From Flavobacteriales bacterium UBA1958 (lineage in GTDB: Bacteria; Bacteroidota; Bacteroidia; Flavobacteriales_D; Sanyastnellaceae), in contig DDEI01000044.1 of assembly GCA_002336675.1 (NCBI GenBank), forward strand, positions 1 through 24,305: a DNA stretch of 24,305 nt, in the 5' to 3' direction. The notes beneath the pieces are model-generated. The model saw only the letters and a list, made by a program, of their open reading frames with translations, did not search any database and was not told the origin of the DNA. The position numbers and the translations under genes were made by a program. Positions 23,459 through 24,305 of the stretch are shown here, one piece after another (the first letter of the stretch is position 1; every line of letters starts with the position of its first letter).

Positions 23459-23838
23459 AGAGTACTGAGATAAGCGATAACTAGACTTATTACTAAAAAT
23501 AGAAGAGCAGGAAACGATTTTAATAACTCATCCTTCACTTTGACATGCATCACTATGGACCCTAACAGCAAACCAGCCAGTCCTAAACTTCCGATTAAAG
23601 TTAAACTGTCAAGATAAATAGAAGCTAACAAGAGGATGGACAGGCCTACTTTTAAAAAACCGACGAAATAACAAAACGTAGTCGAAAGATTGTATACTCC
23701 AAACTCTTTGATAAGCGTTTTAGCATCCCCACCTCTCCATTTAGTAGCTTTTTTAGGTTGTATTAACCAAACATTTAAAATGCTTAAACCAACAATTACT
23801 TTAAGTATGATCTCGATGGAGCTCAATAAATCTGACAT
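23455..23838 (-). CDS. DoxX-like family membrane protein, tail-to-tail paralogue
   Basis: 127 residues from the ATG at 23838; a TTG two codons upstream is the only longer start. Four helices (about 8-24, 50-70, 74-95 and 106-125). The core P-K-K-A-T-K-W-R-G-G-D-A-K-T-L-I-K-E-F-G (27-46) and the C-terminal half S-L-G-L-A-G-L-L-L-G-S-I-V-M-H-V-K-V-K-D (written singly) place it in the DoxX-like family. Its C-terminal half aligns with the convergent neighbour: S-L-G-L, then I-V with a Lys-x-x-D-x-x-x-K-x-x-P pattern and a final helix. Both stop codons (TAG) are read from the palindrome CTAG at 23455-23458. The role is unknown; a membrane redox or transport accessory function is common for the family. 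Confidence 0.8.
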   Translation of the reverse strand: MSDLLSSIEIILKVIVGLSILNVWLIQPKKATKWRGGDAKTLIKEFGVYNLSTTFCYFVGFLKVGLSILLLASIYLDSLTLIGSLGLAGLLLGSIVMHVKVKDELLKSFPALLFLVISLVIAYLSTL

Positions 23839-24293
23839 ATTCAATATTTTTTATTTCTGTATTTTAAAACGTCAATTTAGTTATTATTTCAAGCTTTTAA
23901 CTATTTTTAAAGAAGAATTAACTGTGATAATTTCATCTTAGCTAATGTGAAATTTATTAATCGAGGTATGCCATAGCTCAGCGATGTAACTTTACAATAC
24001 TCTTCATATGAAAATTGAACTAATCATTTTCATTGCCAAAGACCGATGCTTAAGACAGAATTAGGTGATCGTCTCCATATTTTTCAATTTCGATGATCTC
24101 GTTCGGCTTCGCAAACCAAAAGGCATCTCCCACATCGGAAATACTATATTCTACAAGAGGTGTAAGGAGGGTATAACCAGCTAATGATTTATTATTTAAG
24201 TATTATGAGTTTAAGGAAATGGACTTTTAAGTATCAAATAAAACAAGTATTCTCCTTATTTTTACGGGTTAAAATCTAAACAAAAACCAAACC
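23839..24293. other. Long intergenic region at the right side of the window
   Basis: 455 bases between the minus-strand DoxX-like gene and the start at 24294. It holds the 50-codon coding remnant at 24050-24202. The rest is AT-rich with stops in all frames. No tRNA, hairpin terminator or exact TAnnTTTG promoter is seen. The last 30 bases before 24294 form an A- and C-rich leader (AAACAAAAACCAAACC) like those before well-expressed Bacteroidota genes. Confidence 0.5.
24050..24202 (-). pseudogene. Start-less coding remnant of 50 codons
   Basis: The minus-strand frame from 24202 to the TAA at 24050 is open for 50 codons and reads as real protein: A-G-Y-T-L-L-T-P-L-V-E-Y-S-I-S-D-V-G-D-A-F-W-F-A-K-P-N-E-I-I-E-I-E-K-Y-G-D-D-H (written singly). 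No upstream ATG, GTG or TTG is in frame before a TAA at 24205-24203. The only in-frame start-like codon is a GTG in mid-frame. It looks like the 3' end of a gene whose 5' part is gone, though I do not recognise the family. Local base use (more G+C than the flanks) supports former coding. Confidence 0.35.
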
Positions 24294-24305
24294 ATGATTA
24301 AGCAA
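24294..24305 (+). CDS. Probable start of a plus-strand gene cut by the window edge
   Basis: ATG ATT AAG CAA, the first four codons of a possible gene, follow an A-rich leader of the type common before translated genes in Bacteroidota. A near-match to the -7 element (TATTTTTA, 7 of 8) lies about 25 bases upstream. The visible part is too short for any identification. Confidence 0.4.

Noticed and set aside
24008..24064. 18-codon ATG frame (M-K-I-E-L-I-I-F-I-A-K-D)
   Set aside because: Too short, no promoter or homology signal, and it overlaps the end of the better-supported minus-strand remnant.

Overview
The window looks like a chromosomal segment of a marine or aquatic member of the Bacteroidota, probably Flavobacteriales. 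It is AT-rich. It encodes a secreted protein with a gliding-motility-associated (type IX secretion, type B) C-terminal sorting domain, a choice-of-anchor L domain, and a DUF4197 protein. Several genes are preceded by the Bacteroidota -7 motif TAnnTTTG rather than a TATAAT box or a clear Shine-Dalgarno sequence. I see no tRNA, rRNA, CRISPR array, insertion sequence, phage gene or integrase. Most of the window is ordinary core and envelope genome.

Layout. (1) 1-937, minus strand: the start of a tRNA pseudouridine synthase C-like gene running off the left edge, directly behind a TerC-family membrane metal transporter. (2) 1150-1581, plus: a small cytoplasmic cyclophilin, followed by a strong hairpin terminator. 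(3) 1887-4693, minus: a zinc-free quinone oxidoreductase-like MDR enzyme, an unknown four-helix membrane protein and a GT9 heptosyltransferase-like glycosyltransferase. (4) 4844-6249: a TRIC/UPF0126 cation channel gene and a YdjM-type membrane metal-dependent hydrolase gene that converge and overlap at their stop codons.

(5) 6356-13862 is the most system-like part. A tightly coupled minus-strand operon encodes a SpoIIM-like membrane protein with an extra C-terminal membrane domain, then a DUF4129 protein, a DUF4350 protein, a MoxR AAA+ ATPase and a DUF58 (vWA-like) protein, with a conserved hypothetical gene trailing. An RDD-family membrane protein gene is read divergently from the head of the operon across only 35 bp. 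This is the widespread but functionally uncharacterised MoxR/DUF58 envelope module: a soluble ATPase and a membrane-tethered vWA-like protein combined with four multi-pass or tethered membrane partners. Here four consecutive gene junctions overlap or abut, and three of the five cistrons start with TTG or GTG.

(6) 13898-19445, plus: two secreted proteins, an M1 zinc aminopeptidase-like enzyme with all catalytic motifs intact and a 1052-residue multidomain T9SS adhesin-like protein. (7) 19446-19732: a gap holding what looks like the decayed 5' end of a secreted-protein gene. (8) 19733-21913, minus: a membrane-anchored three-PAS SpoIIE-type PP2C phosphatase. (9) 22101-22862, plus: a secreted DUF4197 protein. 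(10) 23102-23838: two DoxX-like membrane proteins that are recognisable paralogues arranged tail to tail and sharing a CTAG stop palindrome. (11) 23839-24305: a mostly non-coding stretch with a start-less 50-codon coding remnant, and at the edge the first codons of a probable plus-strand gene.

No obviously new defence or mobile system is visible. The best candidates for undescribed biology are the MoxR operon with its SpoIIM fusion and trailing hypothetical gene, the unknown membrane protein at 2933-3331, and the two gene remnants.
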